64,000 bases of DNA from Pyxidicoccus caerfyrddinensis (GCF_010894405.1 NZ_JAAIYA010000007.1:62001-126000); one strand, 5' to 3'; positions 46,854 through 57,586 are shown, numbered from the stretch's first letter. Numbers and translations are program-made. The notes: generated from the letters alone by a model not told the origin.

Positions 46854-48715
46854 GCCCAGCCCTCCATGGCCGCCATCGCGGTATCCATCACCTTCTGCCG
46901 CTCCGCCGGGTTGCCGCCGCCGCCGTAGCGGCCGAGGTCACACGCCTCCAGCACGAAGAGCACCCGCGAGCGCCGCTCCGCGTCCGCGCCCGCCGCCGTC
47001 AGCCGCTCGGCGAGCACCTCGCGGGTGAGGCCGCCCACCGGCACGCCCAGCCGCGCCTCCAGGAAGCCGTGCAGCGCCTTCTCCACCTCCGCGTAGAAGG
47101 CCCCCACGTTGGTGCCGCCCTGCAGCTTCTCCGCCGCCGCCAGCCGCTTGCGCGCGGCCTTCGCCTGCTGCCGGCCGCGGTCCGCCTCCGTGCGGGTGGC
47201 CAGCCTGCCGCGCACCCCGCCGATGAGCGCCACGCCCAGCAAGAGCCCCAGCGGCGCCAGCACCGCCGGCACGAAGAAGCCGCGCTTCCACGGGGGCTCG
47301 GACGGGGCCACGAACTTCGCCTGGTAGCGCACCGGCCGCAGCCCGCCCGCCGTCAGCACGTTCTTCTGCTCGTTGGCCGCGTCCGCCACGTGCGACGGCG
47401 ACGAGGGCAGCGCCGACACACCGCCCGCGCCCGCCTCCACCGTAATCGTCACCGCGTCCGTGCGGGCGACCTCGTAGGACTGCTCGCGAGGGTCGAAGTA
47501 GGGGAACTCCAGCGCGGGCAGCGTGAAGGTGCCCGTGCGCTGCGGCATCACCAGGTACTCCACCACGCGGCGCCCCTGCACGCGGTTGCGCTGGGGCGCC
47601 ACCTTGTCCGTCGTGGTGGGGTCGTAAATCTTGAGCGCCGCGGGGCCAGTGAGCTTCGGCGGGGTGACGTTCTTCACGTTGCCCACGCCCTCCAGGATGA
47701 CCTTCACCGTGACGGGCTGGCCCAGTTCCACGCGCGTCTGCGACACGTCCATGGACAGCCGCCAGCTGCCCACCTGCGCGTTGGCCATGCCCGGGGGCGC
47801 GCCCGGCGGCAGCGGCCGCACCTTCACCTTCAGCGCGTTGGAGACGCGGTGCACGCGGTGGCCCGCGAAGAGGAAGCCGGTGGTGATGTCCGCCTCCGCG
47901 GCGGTGATGGACAGCGTGCCGGGCTTCACCGGGAAGAGCGCGCGGCGGCGCAGCAGGTAGGCGCGGTAGGGAATGCCGTCGACAATCTTCTGCTCGCCGG
48001 ACAGCTGCGTGGGGCTCTCCACCTCCTCCGTCCAGAAGCCCTCCAGCTTGGGCATGGTGACGGAGTCCACGCTCGACAGGTCCACTCGCGAGTAGATGTA
48101 GAGCGACAGCGTCACCTGCTCGCCGACGTACACCTCGTCGCGGTCCAGGCTCGCGCGCAGGAACAGGTCCGAGTCCCCGCGCGGAATCGTGGGCTCGTCC
48201 GCATCCAGCTCCTCGCCGAACGGGTCTTGCCGCTGCTGCGAGGGCGCGCTGGCGAACGGGTCCGGCAACGAGCCTCCGGAGCTGCCCGAAGGAGGCGAGC
48301 CCAGCCGGCCCGTCCTCACCGACAGCTCCACCGGCTGCGTGCGGTACGTCTTCCCGCGCACCGTGATTTGCGAGGGCGGAATCTTCAGCCGCCCGGCGCG
48401 ATTGGCCCGCATCACCAGCACGTACCGGGTGACGTCCTGGATGACGGCCGGGCCGCCGCCGGACAGGGAGATGGAGCGCTGGCTGCTGCGCGAGCTGGAG
48501 AGGACCTCGAAGTCGTCCGACTCCGGCAGCTGCATCTGCGCGTTGGGCGGCGCGTCCACCACCACCACCGTGAGCCGGAAGGTGTCCTGGCTGCCCACCT
48601 CCTCGCGGTCCACCGTCTGGTAGAAATCCAGGTCGTCGTTCGCCCAGGCCGGCGCGGTGGCCAGCAGGGCGAGCACGGCCAGCAGGGCCCCGCGGGCGCT
48701 ACCAGTCCTTCTCAT
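46850..48715 (-). CDS. batD: BatD/oxygen tolerance family protein
   Basis: 621 aa. Signal peptide to WAND, then several beta-rich repeats (DRDEVYVGEQVTLSLYIYSRVDL; ELGQPVTVKVILEGVGNVKN), a membrane helix near residue 480 (FVPAVLAPLGLLLGVALIGG) and a C-terminal cytoplasmic tail. Matches BatD, named from Bacteroides aerotolerance. Overlaps batC by 17 nt. Confidence 0.9.
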   Translation of the reverse strand: MRRTGSARGALLAVLALLATAPAWANDDLDFYQTVDREEVGSQDTFRLTVVVVDAPPNAQMQLPESDDFEVLSSSRSSQRSISLSGGGPAVIQDVTRYVLVMRANRAGRLKIPPSQITVRGKTYRTQPVELSVRTGRLGSPPSGSSGGSLPDPFASAPSQQRQDPFGEELDADEPTIPRGDSDLFLRASLDRDEVYVGEQVTLSLYIYSRVDLSSVDSVTMPKLEGFWTEEVESPTQLSGEQKIVDGIPYRAYLLRRRALFPVKPGTLSITAAEADITTGFLFAGHRVHRVSNALKVKVRPLPPGAPPGMANAQVGSWRLSMDVSQTRVELGQPVTVKVILEGVGNVKNVTPPKLTGPAALKIYDPTTTDKVAPQRNRVQGRRVVEYLVMPQRTGTFTLPALEFPYFDPREQSYEVARTDAVTITVEAGAGGVSALPSSPSHVADAANEQKNVLTAGGLRPVRYQAKFVAPSEPPWKRGFFVPAVLAPLGLLLGVALIGGVRGRLATRTEADRGRQQAKAARKRLAAAEKLQGGTNVGAFYAEVEKALHGFLEARLGVPVGGLTREVLAERLTAAGADAERRSRVLFVLEACDLGRYGGGGNPAERQKVMDTAMAAMEGWA

Positions 48716-49721
48716 TGGGCTTCCTCTGCTTCTTCTTCTGCTGGAAACGCCAGAGCTGGAGATTCTTCTCGTTCTGCTTCATCGCATCCAGCAGGCGCTC
48801 CGCCTCCTGCCGATCGACGTCCGTCGGGCTCGCCCCGCCATCACGGGACTCCTCCGCGTCCTCTTCTCCCGCGCTGCCCCCGTCACTGCCACCGTCCTTC
48901 GATTCACCCTCACCGTCGTCCTGCCCACCATCCGCGCCGCCGTCGGCACCGCCGTCGCCCTTCTGCTGCGGACCCTGCTGCCCGCCGTCCGCGCCACCAT
49001 CCGCGCCGCCGTCACTGCCGCCGTCACCCTGGCCACCATCCGCGCCGCCGTCACTGCCGCCGTCGCCCTGGCCACCATCCGCGCCGCCGTCCGCGCCACC
49101 ATCCATGCCCCCGTCCTGCGGGGTGCCGCCATCGCCGCGCGTGCCGCCATCCGCGCCCGCATCCGGGCGCCCGCCGTCACTGCCTCCGTCGGCGCCACCA
49201 TCCGCGCCGCCGTCGGGCTGGTTCTGCTGCGGGGGCGGCAGGTTGCGCAGCACCACCTCGTAGTTGTGCCGGGCCTGCACGTCCTGCGGGTCCAACGTCA
49301 GCGCGCGCCGGTAGGACTTCAGCGCCTCCTGCCGGTCTCCCGTCGTCGCGTGCAGGTTGCCCAGGTTGTACCAGGCCTTCTGCCGCAGGTCGGGACGGTT
49401 GGACTCCGTCACCCCGCGGAAGGCCTCCTGCGCCTCGGGGATGCGGCCCAGCTTCGCCAGCGCGTCCGCGCGGTTGAAGTCCACCGCCGGGTCATTGGGC
49501 CGCTCCTTCTTCGCCGCCTCGAAGGCCGCCAGCGCGTCCTCGAAGCGGCCCGCCGCGTACGCCTCGCGGCCCTGCTCCACCAGCGGGTGGTCCTTCTCCA
49601 GCGGCCCCGCCGCTCCCGCGGATGTCGGCAGCGCGAGCGCCACCACCAGCGTCCAGGTCAGCAGGCGCGCGGCGCGGCTCGCGCGGCTCGCTCGGCTCGG
49701 AAACTCCAGACGCGCGCTCAC
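48699..49721 (-). CDS. batC: BatC-like TPR protein with DGG-rich insert
   Basis: 340 aa. N-terminal signal and TPRs (HPLVEQGREAYAAGRFEDALAAFEAAKKERPNDPAVDFNRADALAKLG…) then, from about residue 165 to 305, a run of GGADGG, GGSDGG and GGQGDGG units. This is very unlike ordinary BatC, which is only TPRs. The end (RQEAERLLDAMKQNEKNLQLWRFQQKKK) looks like a normal BatC C-terminus. Coupled to batB. Confidence 0.85.
   Translation of the reverse strand: MSARLEFPSRASRASRAARLLTWTLVVALALPTSAGAAGPLEKDHPLVEQGREAYAAGRFEDALAAFEAAKKERPNDPAVDFNRADALAKLGRIPEAQEAFRGVTESNRPDLRQKAWYNLGNLHATTGDRQEALKSYRRALTLDPQDVQARHNYEVVLRNLPPPQQNQPDGGADGGADGGSDGGRPDAGADGGTRGDGGTPQDGGMDGGADGGADGGQGDGGSDGGADGGQGDGGSDGGADGGADGGQQGPQQKGDGGADGGADGGQDDGEGESKDGGSDGGSAGEEDAEESRDGGASPTDVDRQEAERLLDAMKQNEKNLQLWRFQQKKKQRKPNEKDW
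48880..49235 (-). repeat. Tandem DGG/ADGG-coding repeats in batC
   Basis: Many copies of short units encoding GGADGG, GGSDGG and GGQGDGG. The DNA repeats ccaccatccgcgccgccgtc-like words, so replication slippage could vary length without changing frame. Confidence 0.75.
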
Positions 49722-50779
49722 GGCGAGGACCTCCGGCGCGAGGACGGCAGCAGCAACATGCCCAGCGCGAGCAGCGCCAGCCCCGGAATGGCGAAGGACT
49801 GGAAGCGCTCGTCGTAGCGGACCGTCACCCGGCTCTCCAGTTCGCTCTTCTGCATCTGGTCGATGCGCTCCACCACCTGCGCCATGGCCACACCGCGCGG
49901 CTGGTAGAAGAAGGCTCCGCCAGAGCCCTCGGCGATGGTCGTCAGGCCCGCGCGGTCCAGCCGCGTAATCACCGTCTCGCCGGCCGCGTCCTTCTTGTAG
50001 TCCACGAACTCGCCGCGCCTGTCGTAGACGGGAATGGGCTCACCGGACTCGGAGCCGACGCCCACCGCCAGCACCGGGACATTCGCTTCCTTCAGCGCCT
50101 CGGTGGCCTCGGCCACCTCGCCGAAGAGGTCCTCACCGTCCGACAGCAGCACCACCACGCGCTCCTTCGAGCCGCGGTCCGCGTTGTCCAGCACCTGCTT
50201 CGACAGCTTCAGCGCCGCGCCCACGTTGGTGCCGCCCTGGGGCATCACCTCCGGGTCCACCGCGCGCAGGAACAGCTTCACCGCCGAGTAGTCCGACGTC
50301 AGCGGCGACTGGATGAACGCATCGCCCGCGAACACCACCAGACCCACGCGGTCGCCCTTCAGCTCATCCAGCAGCGTCGTCAGCTCCAGCTTCGCGCGCT
50401 CCAGGCGGCTGGGCTGCACGTCGCGCGCGAGCATGGACTTGGACGCATCCAGCGCCACCACCACGTCGATGCCGCGGCGCTTCGTCAGCTCGCTCTTGGT
50501 GCCACACTGCGGCTGTGCGAGCGCGAAGCCGAAGAGCGCCAACCCCAGCCCGTACATGCCGCTCTGCACCGCCGGCCGCCACACCGAGACGCCCGGCGTG
50601 AAGCGCTCCGCGTGGCGTTCGTTGAGCAGCGCGCGCACGCGCGAGCGGCGCCGCAGCGCGCCCACCAGCGCGAGCATTCCCAGCAGCACGCCCAGCAGCA
50701 TCAGCAACAGGAAGAAGGGCTGGGCAAGCCCCACCTGGTAGCCGAGCAGCGTGAAGCGCCAGGGTTCCACGGGCGTCAC
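49718..50779 (-). CDS. batB: BatB von Willebrand factor A protein
   Basis: 353 aa from GTG 50779, whose GTGA overlaps the batA stop. Two N-terminal helices, then a VWA domain with MIDAS motif DASKSMLARD and SDGEDLFG, a C-terminal membrane helix (FAIPGLALLALGMLLLP). Periplasmic or membrane-bound metal-dependent protein contact. Confidence 0.92.
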   Translation of the reverse strand: MTPVEPWRFTLLGYQVGLAQPFFLLLMLLGVLLGMLALVGALRRRSRVRALLNERHAERFTPGVSVWRPAVQSGMYGLGLALFGFALAQPQCGTKSELTKRRGIDVVVALDASKSMLARDVQPSRLERAKLELTTLLDELKGDRVGLVVFAGDAFIQSPLTSDYSAVKLFLRAVDPEVMPQGGTNVGAALKLSKQVLDNADRGSKERVVVLLSDGEDLFGEVAEATEALKEANVPVLAVGVGSESGEPIPVYDRRGEFVDYKKDAAGETVITRLDRAGLTTIAEGSGGAFFYQPRGVAMAQVVERIDQMQKSELESRVTVRYDERFQSFAIPGLALLALGMLLLPSSRRRSSP

Positions 50780-51786
50780 GGGAAGACCCTCAGGAAGGAG
50801 GCGCGCAGGAGCAGCTCCAGCGCGGCGAGGCCGAAGGCGGCCAGCAGGAACGGATGGAACTCCTCGCGGTAGGTGGCGCTGGCGCCGCCCTCCATCAGCT
50901 TCGAGCGCTCCAACGAGTCGAGCACCTTCTGCAGGCCCGCGCGCAGGCCCTCCGGGTCCGTGGCGCGGTAGTACTCGCCGCCGGTGCGGTCCGCGATGTC
51001 CTGCATCAGCTCCGGGTTGATGGGAATCTCCGTCTCGCGCCACACGGTGTTGCCGAACAGGTCCGTGCCCTGCGGGAAGGGCACCTTGCCGCCCTTGCCC
51101 ACCAGAATCGTGTAGATGGGCACCTTGAGCGAGTGGGCCATGTTGGCCGAGTCCATGGGGCTGATCTTCCCGGCGTTGTTGTCGCCGTCCGTAATCAGCA
51201 CCACCACGCGGCTCTTCGCCTCCGAGTCGCGCAGGCGGTTGAGCGACGTGGCCAGCGCGTCGCCAATGGCCGTGCCGTCCTCCAGCACGCGCGTGCGCAG
51301 CTGCTTGATGACCTCCTTCAGCACGCCGTAGTCCAGCGTCAGCGGCGCCTGCGTGTAGGCCGCGCCCGCGAACACCACCAGGCCGATGCGGTCATTCACG
51401 CGGTTGGCGATGAACTCGCTGAGCACTTCCTTCGCCACGTGCAGACGGTTCTGCGGGCGGAAGTCTCCGGCCTCCATGGAGGTGGACAAGTCCAGCGCCA
51501 CCACGATGTCGATGCCCTCCACCGACAAGTCGCGCACGCGCGAGTCGCGCGCCTGGGGCCGGGCGATGGCGAAGATGGCGGCGGCCACCGCCACCGCGCG
51601 CAAGAGCGGGAGCAGGGGCAGCAGGTACGTGCGCAGCCCCTTGCCGTTGCGGGCGAAGACGTGCGCGGCGGAGAAGCTCAGCGTGGCGCGGGCGCGCCGC
51701 TCCCGCCACGCCTGCACCAGCAGCAGCGGCACGAGCAGCAGCCCCCAGAGCGCCTCGGGGTTATTGAACGTGGGGAGCGGCGGCAT
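50776..51786 (-). CDS. batA: BatA von Willebrand factor A protein
   Basis: 336 aa. N-terminal aerotolerance-type helix, then VWA domain with MIDAS DLSTSMEAGDF, GLVVFAGAAYTQAPLTLDY and TDGDNNAG. C-terminal membrane helix. Start overlaps the end of the upstream gene by 26 nt. Confidence 0.93.
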   Translation of the reverse strand: MPPLPTFNNPEALWGLLLVPLLLVQAWRERRARATLSFSAAHVFARNGKGLRTYLLPLLPLLRAVAVAAAIFAIARPQARDSRVRDLSVEGIDIVVALDLSTSMEAGDFRPQNRLHVAKEVLSEFIANRVNDRIGLVVFAGAAYTQAPLTLDYGVLKEVIKQLRTRVLEDGTAIGDALATSLNRLRDSEAKSRVVVLITDGDNNAGKISPMDSANMAHSLKVPIYTILVGKGGKVPFPQGTDLFGNTVWRETEIPINPELMQDIADRTGGEYYRATDPEGLRAGLQKVLDSLERSKLMEGGASATYREEFHPFLLAAFGLAALELLLRASFLRVFP

Positions 51787-52753
51787 TGGCGGGAGCCTGG
51801 GGCGGGGGCGGAACGTACGTCTTGTCGATGAGCGCGTAGCCGAAGGCGAGCGCGTCGCGGCAGGACTCGGGCGAGGACTCCGCGCGCGCGTACTTCACCA
51901 TGTCCGACTCGGACACGAAGCGCATCAGCGCGTCCTCGGGGAGGCCGGGCGTGGGCAGGCGGCGCAGCGAGGCCATCAGCTCCGAACTGGTGCACTCCAG
52001 CGCCTCGAAGCCGTAGCGCTCACCGAGGTAGCCACGGACGATTTCGGAGAGCCGGAAGTAGAAGTCCTTCGCGTGGCCGCGCGCGGGCAGGTCCTCCGCC
52101 TTGAGCGCGTCCAGCGCCTTGCGCGTGCGCACGTCCAGGGGCTGCTGCGGCACCACCACCACGTGCTTCGGGCGGTTCTTCCACCAGCGATACAGCGCCC
52201 ACGCCAGCAGGCCCGCGGCCAGGGTGCCCAGCACCGCCAGCACCAGGCGCCACGAGCGGATGGGCACCTCCTGCGGCGGCTGGTAGTCGAAGAGGTCCGC
52301 GCCCTGCCCGTCCGCGTCCGGCGGCAGCGTGGACGTCACCTCCACCTCGCGGCCCGGCAGGGAGAACTTCTTCGGGCCGTCCGGCGTGGCCACGTCGAAG
52401 GTCAGCGCCGGCACCTGCACCAGCCCCAGCGAGAAGGCGGACATGCGCACGCCAATGGTGGTGGTGGCCGAGTCCGGCCCGTCCTTGCGCTGGCGCGTCT
52501 GGTCCAGCACCTCGAAGTCGCCCGTCTCCTTGGGCAGCACCAGTTCGTAGCGGTGCTCCTTCGGGTGGGTGATGACCACCTCGTAGAGGAAGGGGTCGCC
52601 GATGCGCACCTGCCTCGGCTCCACGCGCGCGGAGACGTTCTGCGGCTGCACCGTCTCGGCTGCGGGCGCACCGGGAGGCTGCGGCGCCGCCGCCACCCAT
52701 GACGGGAGCGCGCCCACCAGCAACAGGGCCAGCACGGGAAGGAGCCGCGTCAC
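51761..52753 (-). CDS. BatA-operon membrane protein (DUF4381-like/BatD-N-like)
   Basis: 330 aa. Signal peptide, a beta-rich region (QVRIGDPFLYEVVITHPKEH), a membrane helix (about 170-195), and a cytoplasmic tail (KALDALKAEDLPARGHAKDFYFRLSEIVRGYLGERYGFEALECTSSEL) that is helical. Genes like this sit between DUF58 and VWA genes in many moxR operons. Overlaps DUF58 by ATGA. Function unknown. Confidence 0.8.
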   Translation of the reverse strand: MTRLLPVLALLLVGALPSWVAAAPQPPGAPAAETVQPQNVSARVEPRQVRIGDPFLYEVVITHPKEHRYELVLPKETGDFEVLDQTRQRKDGPDSATTTIGVRMSAFSLGLVQVPALTFDVATPDGPKKFSLPGREVEVTSTLPPDADGQGADLFDYQPPQEVPIRSWRLVLAVLGTLAAGLLAWALYRWWKNRPKHVVVVPQQPLDVRTRKALDALKAEDLPARGHAKDFYFRLSEIVRGYLGERYGFEALECTSSELMASLRRLPTPGLPEDALMRFVSESDMVKYARAESSPESCRDALAFGYALIDKTYVPPPPQAPANAAAPHVQ

Positions 52754-53631
52754 GCCGCCATCCTCCGGGCCCGCGCGCGGAAGAACTGCGCGAGCGCCTT
52801 GCCGTGGTCATCGCCCGCCCGCAGCTCCACGTGGTCCAGCTCCAGCTTCTTGAACAGCTTGCGGCGCTCGTCGCGCGCGACCTGCATGGCGCGCGCGAAG
52901 CGGCCGCGCACGCGCGGGTCGCTGGTGTCCACCACGAAGCGCTCGCCCGTCTCCGGGTCCTCCATGTCCACCAGCCCCAGCCTCGGAAAGGCCTCCTCCA
53001 GCGGGTCCTCCACCACCACCGGCACCAGGTCGTGCTTGCGCCCCACCAGCCGCAGCGGCTTCTCGTAGTCGCGCGCCTGGAAGTCGGAGATGAGGAACGT
53101 CACGGCCTTCCGCTTCGCCACCTGCCTCAGGTACGAGAGCCCCGCGGACAGGTCCGTCCCCTTCCCCTGCGGCTTGAAGGTCAGGATGTCGCTCACCAGC
53201 CGCAGCACGTGCGTGCGGCCCTTGCGCGGCGGCACCACCTTCTCCACCCGGTCGGAGAAGAGGATGAGCCCCACGCGGTCGTTGTTCGCAATCGCGCTGA
53301 AGGCAATCTGCGCGGCGACCTCGGCGGCAATCTCCGCCTTGGTGCGGTCCTTCGAGCCGAACTCCTTGGACGCGGACACGTCCACCAGGAGCATCACCGT
53401 CAGCTCGCGCTCCTCGGTGAAGACCTTGACGTAGGCCTCGTTCATGCGCGCGGTGACGTTCCAGTCGATGATGCGAATCTCGTCACCGGGCTGGTACTGG
53501 CGCACCTCGGAGAAGGCCATGCCGCGGCCCTTGAAGACCGAGTGGTACTGACCCGCGAGCATGTCGGAGACCACCTTGCGGGTGCGTATCTCCAGCTTGC
53601 GGATGCGGCGGATGAGGTCCTTGGGAAGCAC
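52750..53631 (-). CDS. DUF58 domain protein
   Basis: 293 aa with YQPGDEIRIIDWNVTARMNEAYVKVFTEERELTVMLLVDVSASKEFG, the DUF58 signature resembling a VWA fold. Cytoplasmic. Partner of MoxR ATPases in many bacteria; precise task unknown. Follows moxR by 28 nt. Confidence 0.93.
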   Translation of the reverse strand: MLPKDLIRRIRKLEIRTRKVVSDMLAGQYHSVFKGRGMAFSEVRQYQPGDEIRIIDWNVTARMNEAYVKVFTEERELTVMLLVDVSASKEFGSKDRTKAEIAAEVAAQIAFSAIANNDRVGLILFSDRVEKVVPPRKGRTHVLRLVSDILTFKPQGKGTDLSAGLSYLRQVAKRKAVTFLISDFQARDYEKPLRLVGRKHDLVPVVVEDPLEEAFPRLGLVDMEDPETGERFVVDTSDPRVRGRFARAMQVARDERRKLFKKLELDHVELRAGDDHGKALAQFFRARARRMAA

Positions 53632-53659
53632 GGGGGCGCCTGCGGTTCGGGAGGGTGCG

Positions 53660-54649
<990 letters not shown>

Positions 54650-54857
54650 TGTCGCCTCGTGTCGGACTGGCGGCGGCAGCCTAGGGGTTACCGGGTATCG
54701 GGCTCAACACCGCAGAAGCCCGGCCATTCCAGTAAGTTGCGCGTCCGACCGCCCCTGCTGGAGCCCCTTTTCCCATGTCCCACCCTGCGCCGTCCCACCC
54801 CCGGACGTTCCACTCCCGGTGGAAGCCGGTCCGCCCCGCGTGTCCTGGGGGACGGCC

Positions 54858-55769
54858 GTGAAGGCCCCGGCGAAGGCTCCGGCGGTGGGGGCCGTCGAGG
54901 CGGGGCTGCTGGGACAGCTGGCCCCGGCGGTGACGGCGACGGTGCGCTGGCTGCCGGGGGGCGGGGCCCTGCGGGTGCTGGAGGGGGGCCAGGGCCGCAC
55001 GGTGGTGCTGCTGCATGGCCGCGGCGGGGCCGCGTCCACCTGGTTCGTCTATCTGACGGCGCTGGCCCGGGGGCACCGGGTGCTGGCGGTGGACCTGCCC
55101 GGTTTTGGGATGTCCTCGGCGACGGAGGGGGCGCTGGAGTCGGCGGAGGACGGGGTGCGCTTCTTCACGGAGCCGGTGGAGGAGCTGTTGCTTCAGCTGG
55201 GGACGGGGCCGGTGGCGGTGGTGGGCCACTCGCTGGGCGGGCTGGTGGGGCTGGAACTGGCGCTGCGCGGCCGGGTGCCGGTGGAGCGGCTGGCGCTGGT
55301 GGATGCGATGGGGCTGGGGCCGGAGATGGTGCGCAAGGCGCGCCTGTTCTTCCGTGCCGGACCGGAGCGGCTGGCACGCTCGCTGGGGCCGTGGGCCTGG
55401 TCCCGGCTGATGCCGCCGCCTCCCACGCCGCTGGGCGAGCGACTGGGGGCGCTGGACTATGAGCTGGTCGCGGTGCCGGAAGGCCGGGACGCGGGGGCTC
55501 GGGCGTTCAACACGCTGGTGCCGATGACGGGGCCTGTGTTCCACCGGCGTGAACGGCTGGGCGAGGTGAAGGCGCCGGTGCTGCTCGTGTGGGGTGAGAA
55601 GGAGGATGTGCTGCCCCCGTCGCTCGCGGAGGAGGCGGCGCGGCTGTTTCCGACGGCGCGGCTGCTGCGCGTGGACGCGGGGCACAGTCCGCACCAGGAG
55701 CACCCCGAGCGCGTGCTCCCGGAGCTGAAGTCGTTCCTCGATGAGGGGCTGCCCACTCGCGAGTCGTAG
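54858..55769 (+). CDS. Alpha/beta hydrolase
   Basis: 303 aa from GTG with GGGGGA upstream. LLHGRGGAASTWF (oxyanion HG), nucleophile elbow GHSLGG, catalytic Asp in VWGEKEDVLPP and His in GHSPHQEHPE. Typical of esterase or C-C bond hydrolases; substrate unknown. The frame is open further upstream but has no supported start. Confidence 0.86.
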   Translation: MKAPAKAPAVGAVEAGLLGQLAPAVTATVRWLPGGGALRVLEGGQGRTVVLLHGRGGAASTWFVYLTALARGHRVLAVDLPGFGMSSATEGALESAEDGVRFFTEPVEELLLQLGTGPVAVVGHSLGGLVGLELALRGRVPVERLALVDAMGLGPEMVRKARLFFRAGPERLARSLGPWAWSRLMPPPPTPLGERLGALDYELVAVPEGRDAGARAFNTLVPMTGPVFHRRERLGEVKAPVLLVWGEKEDVLPPSLAEEAARLFPTARLLRVDAGHSPHQEHPERVLPELKSFLDEGLPTRES

Positions 55770-55821
55770 CGACTGGCGGCGGACCCCAGCATCGGTGGAG
55801 CCCACGCCATCGTTTCCCACG

Positions 55822-56925
55822 CTACTTGTCGACTCGCTCCCTGACGTCGAACCGGCCCGCCGTCACCTGATGACGCTCCACCGTCAGCGTGTCGGCCTTC
55901 AGCACGCCACGCACCTCCAGGCTGTAGTCGTTGTAGTAGGCGTCGACGGCTCGGGCCCGGAGGTCTCCTCCAATCACCACGGGCCCCTCCGTGTAGAGCG
56001 TGTCGCACTCGAAGTCGCCGCCCACGAACAACTGGCGCCCCTGGCGGTTCGCGGCACTCCCCTTCACCGTCAGCCTGCCCGTCACCATCAGCGAGCCCAC
56101 GCTCAGACTCCCATCCACCTCCAGGTCGCCATGGTGGATGTAGACGTTCTTGGAGACCTTCTTCACCTTCTTGGGCTTGGGCTCACGCGTCGAGACCTGC
56201 CGGATGAGGTCGATGCAGGCGAAGACGAAATGGGGCCGCGTACCGCCGTGCTCCTCGATGCTCTCGTAGAGCTGGTCGATGGTGACCGAGTGCTCCTCCA
56301 CGAAGACGCTGTCCATGAACGCCCGGAGCGCCTCCCACTCACGGGGCTCCAGCGTCCCCGGCGCGGGGCCGGACAGGTAGCGGGTGACGCTCTCCTCGGA
56401 GAGTTCCTTCAGCTTCTTCGGAGGCGGCGGCCGCTCCGACTTCGTCTTCTTCAGGAGCTCGACCAGCAGGGGGACGACGTTCTTGCTGTGGCGCGAGCCG
56501 CGCGCTGTCGACAGGACGGACCTGCCTCCCGGAGTCCTTCCTCGCGGGTCCATTCCTTGTTCGATGAGGAACCGGACCACCCGGTCGGCGCCGAACTCCG
56601 CCGCCCGGTGCAGCGGCGTGTCGTAGCCCACCACCTCGTGGATGTCGGCACCGTGCTCCATCAGGAGCTGAATCAGCTCGACATTGTTGTGGGTCACCGC
56701 GACGGCCAGGGGCGTGTGGCCGTTGATGGTCTTGAAGTCGAGGCTCACGCCCTCAGAGAGGAGCTGCCGGATGCGCTCGAGCAGCGAGGCATTGCCGTCC
56801 TGGGCCTTGCGCAGGACCGCGAGGTACTCGGCCTCCGCCATCTCCACCCGGTCGTAGGTCTCGATGTAGTGAAGGTCGTTGACCTTCTGCATGAGGTGCG
56901 TCAGCTCGTTCTGCTGCTCCGTCAT
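55822..56925 (-). CDS. Ankyrin repeats fused to a bactofilin/polymer-like beta-domain
   Basis: 367 aa. Ankyrin repeats from about 45 to 150 (GHTPLAVAVTHNNVELIQLLMEHGAD, YDTPLHRAAEFGADRVVRFLIEQGM), a helical middle (about 150-265), a Lys-rich segment (KPKKVKKVSKN) and a C-terminal right-handed beta-helix (about 268-355) with bactofilin-like turns (HHGDLEVDGSLSVGSLMVTGRLTVKGSA, FVGGDFECDTLYTEGPVVIGGDLRA). This fusion would give a filament-forming or polymer-contact domain with an interaction module. Cytoplasmic. Confidence 0.72.
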   Translation of the reverse strand: MTEQQNELTHLMQKVNDLHYIETYDRVEMAEAEYLAVLRKAQDGNASLLERIRQLLSEGVSLDFKTINGHTPLAVAVTHNNVELIQLLMEHGADIHEVVGYDTPLHRAAEFGADRVVRFLIEQGMDPRGRTPGGRSVLSTARGSRHSKNVVPLLVELLKKTKSERPPPPKKLKELSEESVTRYLSGPAPGTLEPREWEALRAFMDSVFVEEHSVTIDQLYESIEEHGGTRPHFVFACIDLIRQVSTREPKPKKVKKVSKNVYIHHGDLEVDGSLSVGSLMVTGRLTVKGSAANRQGRQLFVGGDFECDTLYTEGPVVIGGDLRARAVDAYYNDYSLEVRGVLKADTLTVERHQVTAGRFDVRERVDK

Positions 56926-56962
56926 CCCCGGGAGTGTAGGCGACCGCGCGGCCCGTCCTGCA

Positions 56963-57586
56963 TCACTTCGAGTCAGGAGGGCGCTTCACCGGCGTGCGCC
57001 GCCGCTTCGCGCTCAGCTTCAGCTCGTCGCTCCGGCAGACGCGCACGCGCAGGAAGCGCTGGAGCTGTGACAGCGCGAGGTCGTGGTCCTCGTCGCTCTC
57101 GGCGGCGCAACAGTCGCTCAGCACGGTGAGATTGTACTCGTGCATGTGCGCGTCGTGCGCGCTGAAGAAGATGCAGAGGTTGGTGGCCATCCCCGCGAGG
57201 ATGAGCTTCTTCGTGCCCAGGTACTCCAGCAGCGGCACCAGCGACGTGGCGAAGAACGCCGAGTGCTTGGGCTTGAGGATGAAGTAGTCATCCGGCCCGG
57301 GCTTGAGGGCCCGCGCGACGTCGCGGCCCCGCACGCCCGGATGCGTACAGTGCTTGTAGATGTCGCTGAAGTTGCTGCGCCAGTAGCCGAAGTTGTCGTT
57401 GACGTAGATGACCGGCACGCCCGTCTTCCGCATCCGGGCGGCGAAGGGCCCCAGCCGCTCCACCATCTTCAGGGCCCACGGCAGGACCTTCTCGCCCCCG
57501 GGAAAGTCCAGGTCGTTGATGACGTCGATGATCAACAACGCGGTGTCGGAGCGCTTCCCGCTTCGCGGCTTCGCCTGCTTCGTCAC
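56963..57586 (-). CDS. Isochorismatase-family cysteine hydrolase
   Basis: 207 aa. Catalytic Asp in LLIIDVINDLDFPGG, Lys in ILKPKHSAFFATSL and Cys in AGMATNLCIFFSAHDAHMHEY. Related to nicotinamidases and amide or ester hydrolases; substrate unknown. GTG 57586 with GAGG upstream is preferred; GTG 57592 is also possible. Divergent from the amidase gene. Confidence 0.88.
   Translation of the reverse strand: MTKQAKPRSGKRSDTALLIIDVINDLDFPGGEKVLPWALKMVERLGPFAARMRKTGVPVIYVNDNFGYWRSNFSDIYKHCTHPGVRGRDVARALKPGPDDYFILKPKHSAFFATSLVPLLEYLGTKKLILAGMATNLCIFFSAHDAHMHEYNLTVLSDCCAAESDEDHDLALSQLQRFLRVRVCRSDELKLSAKRRRTPVKRPPDSK

Noticed and set aside
48880..49235. DGG repeats as RTX calcium-binding nonapeptides
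   Set aside because: Units lack the GGxGxDxUx nine-residue spacing and the hydrophobic position.
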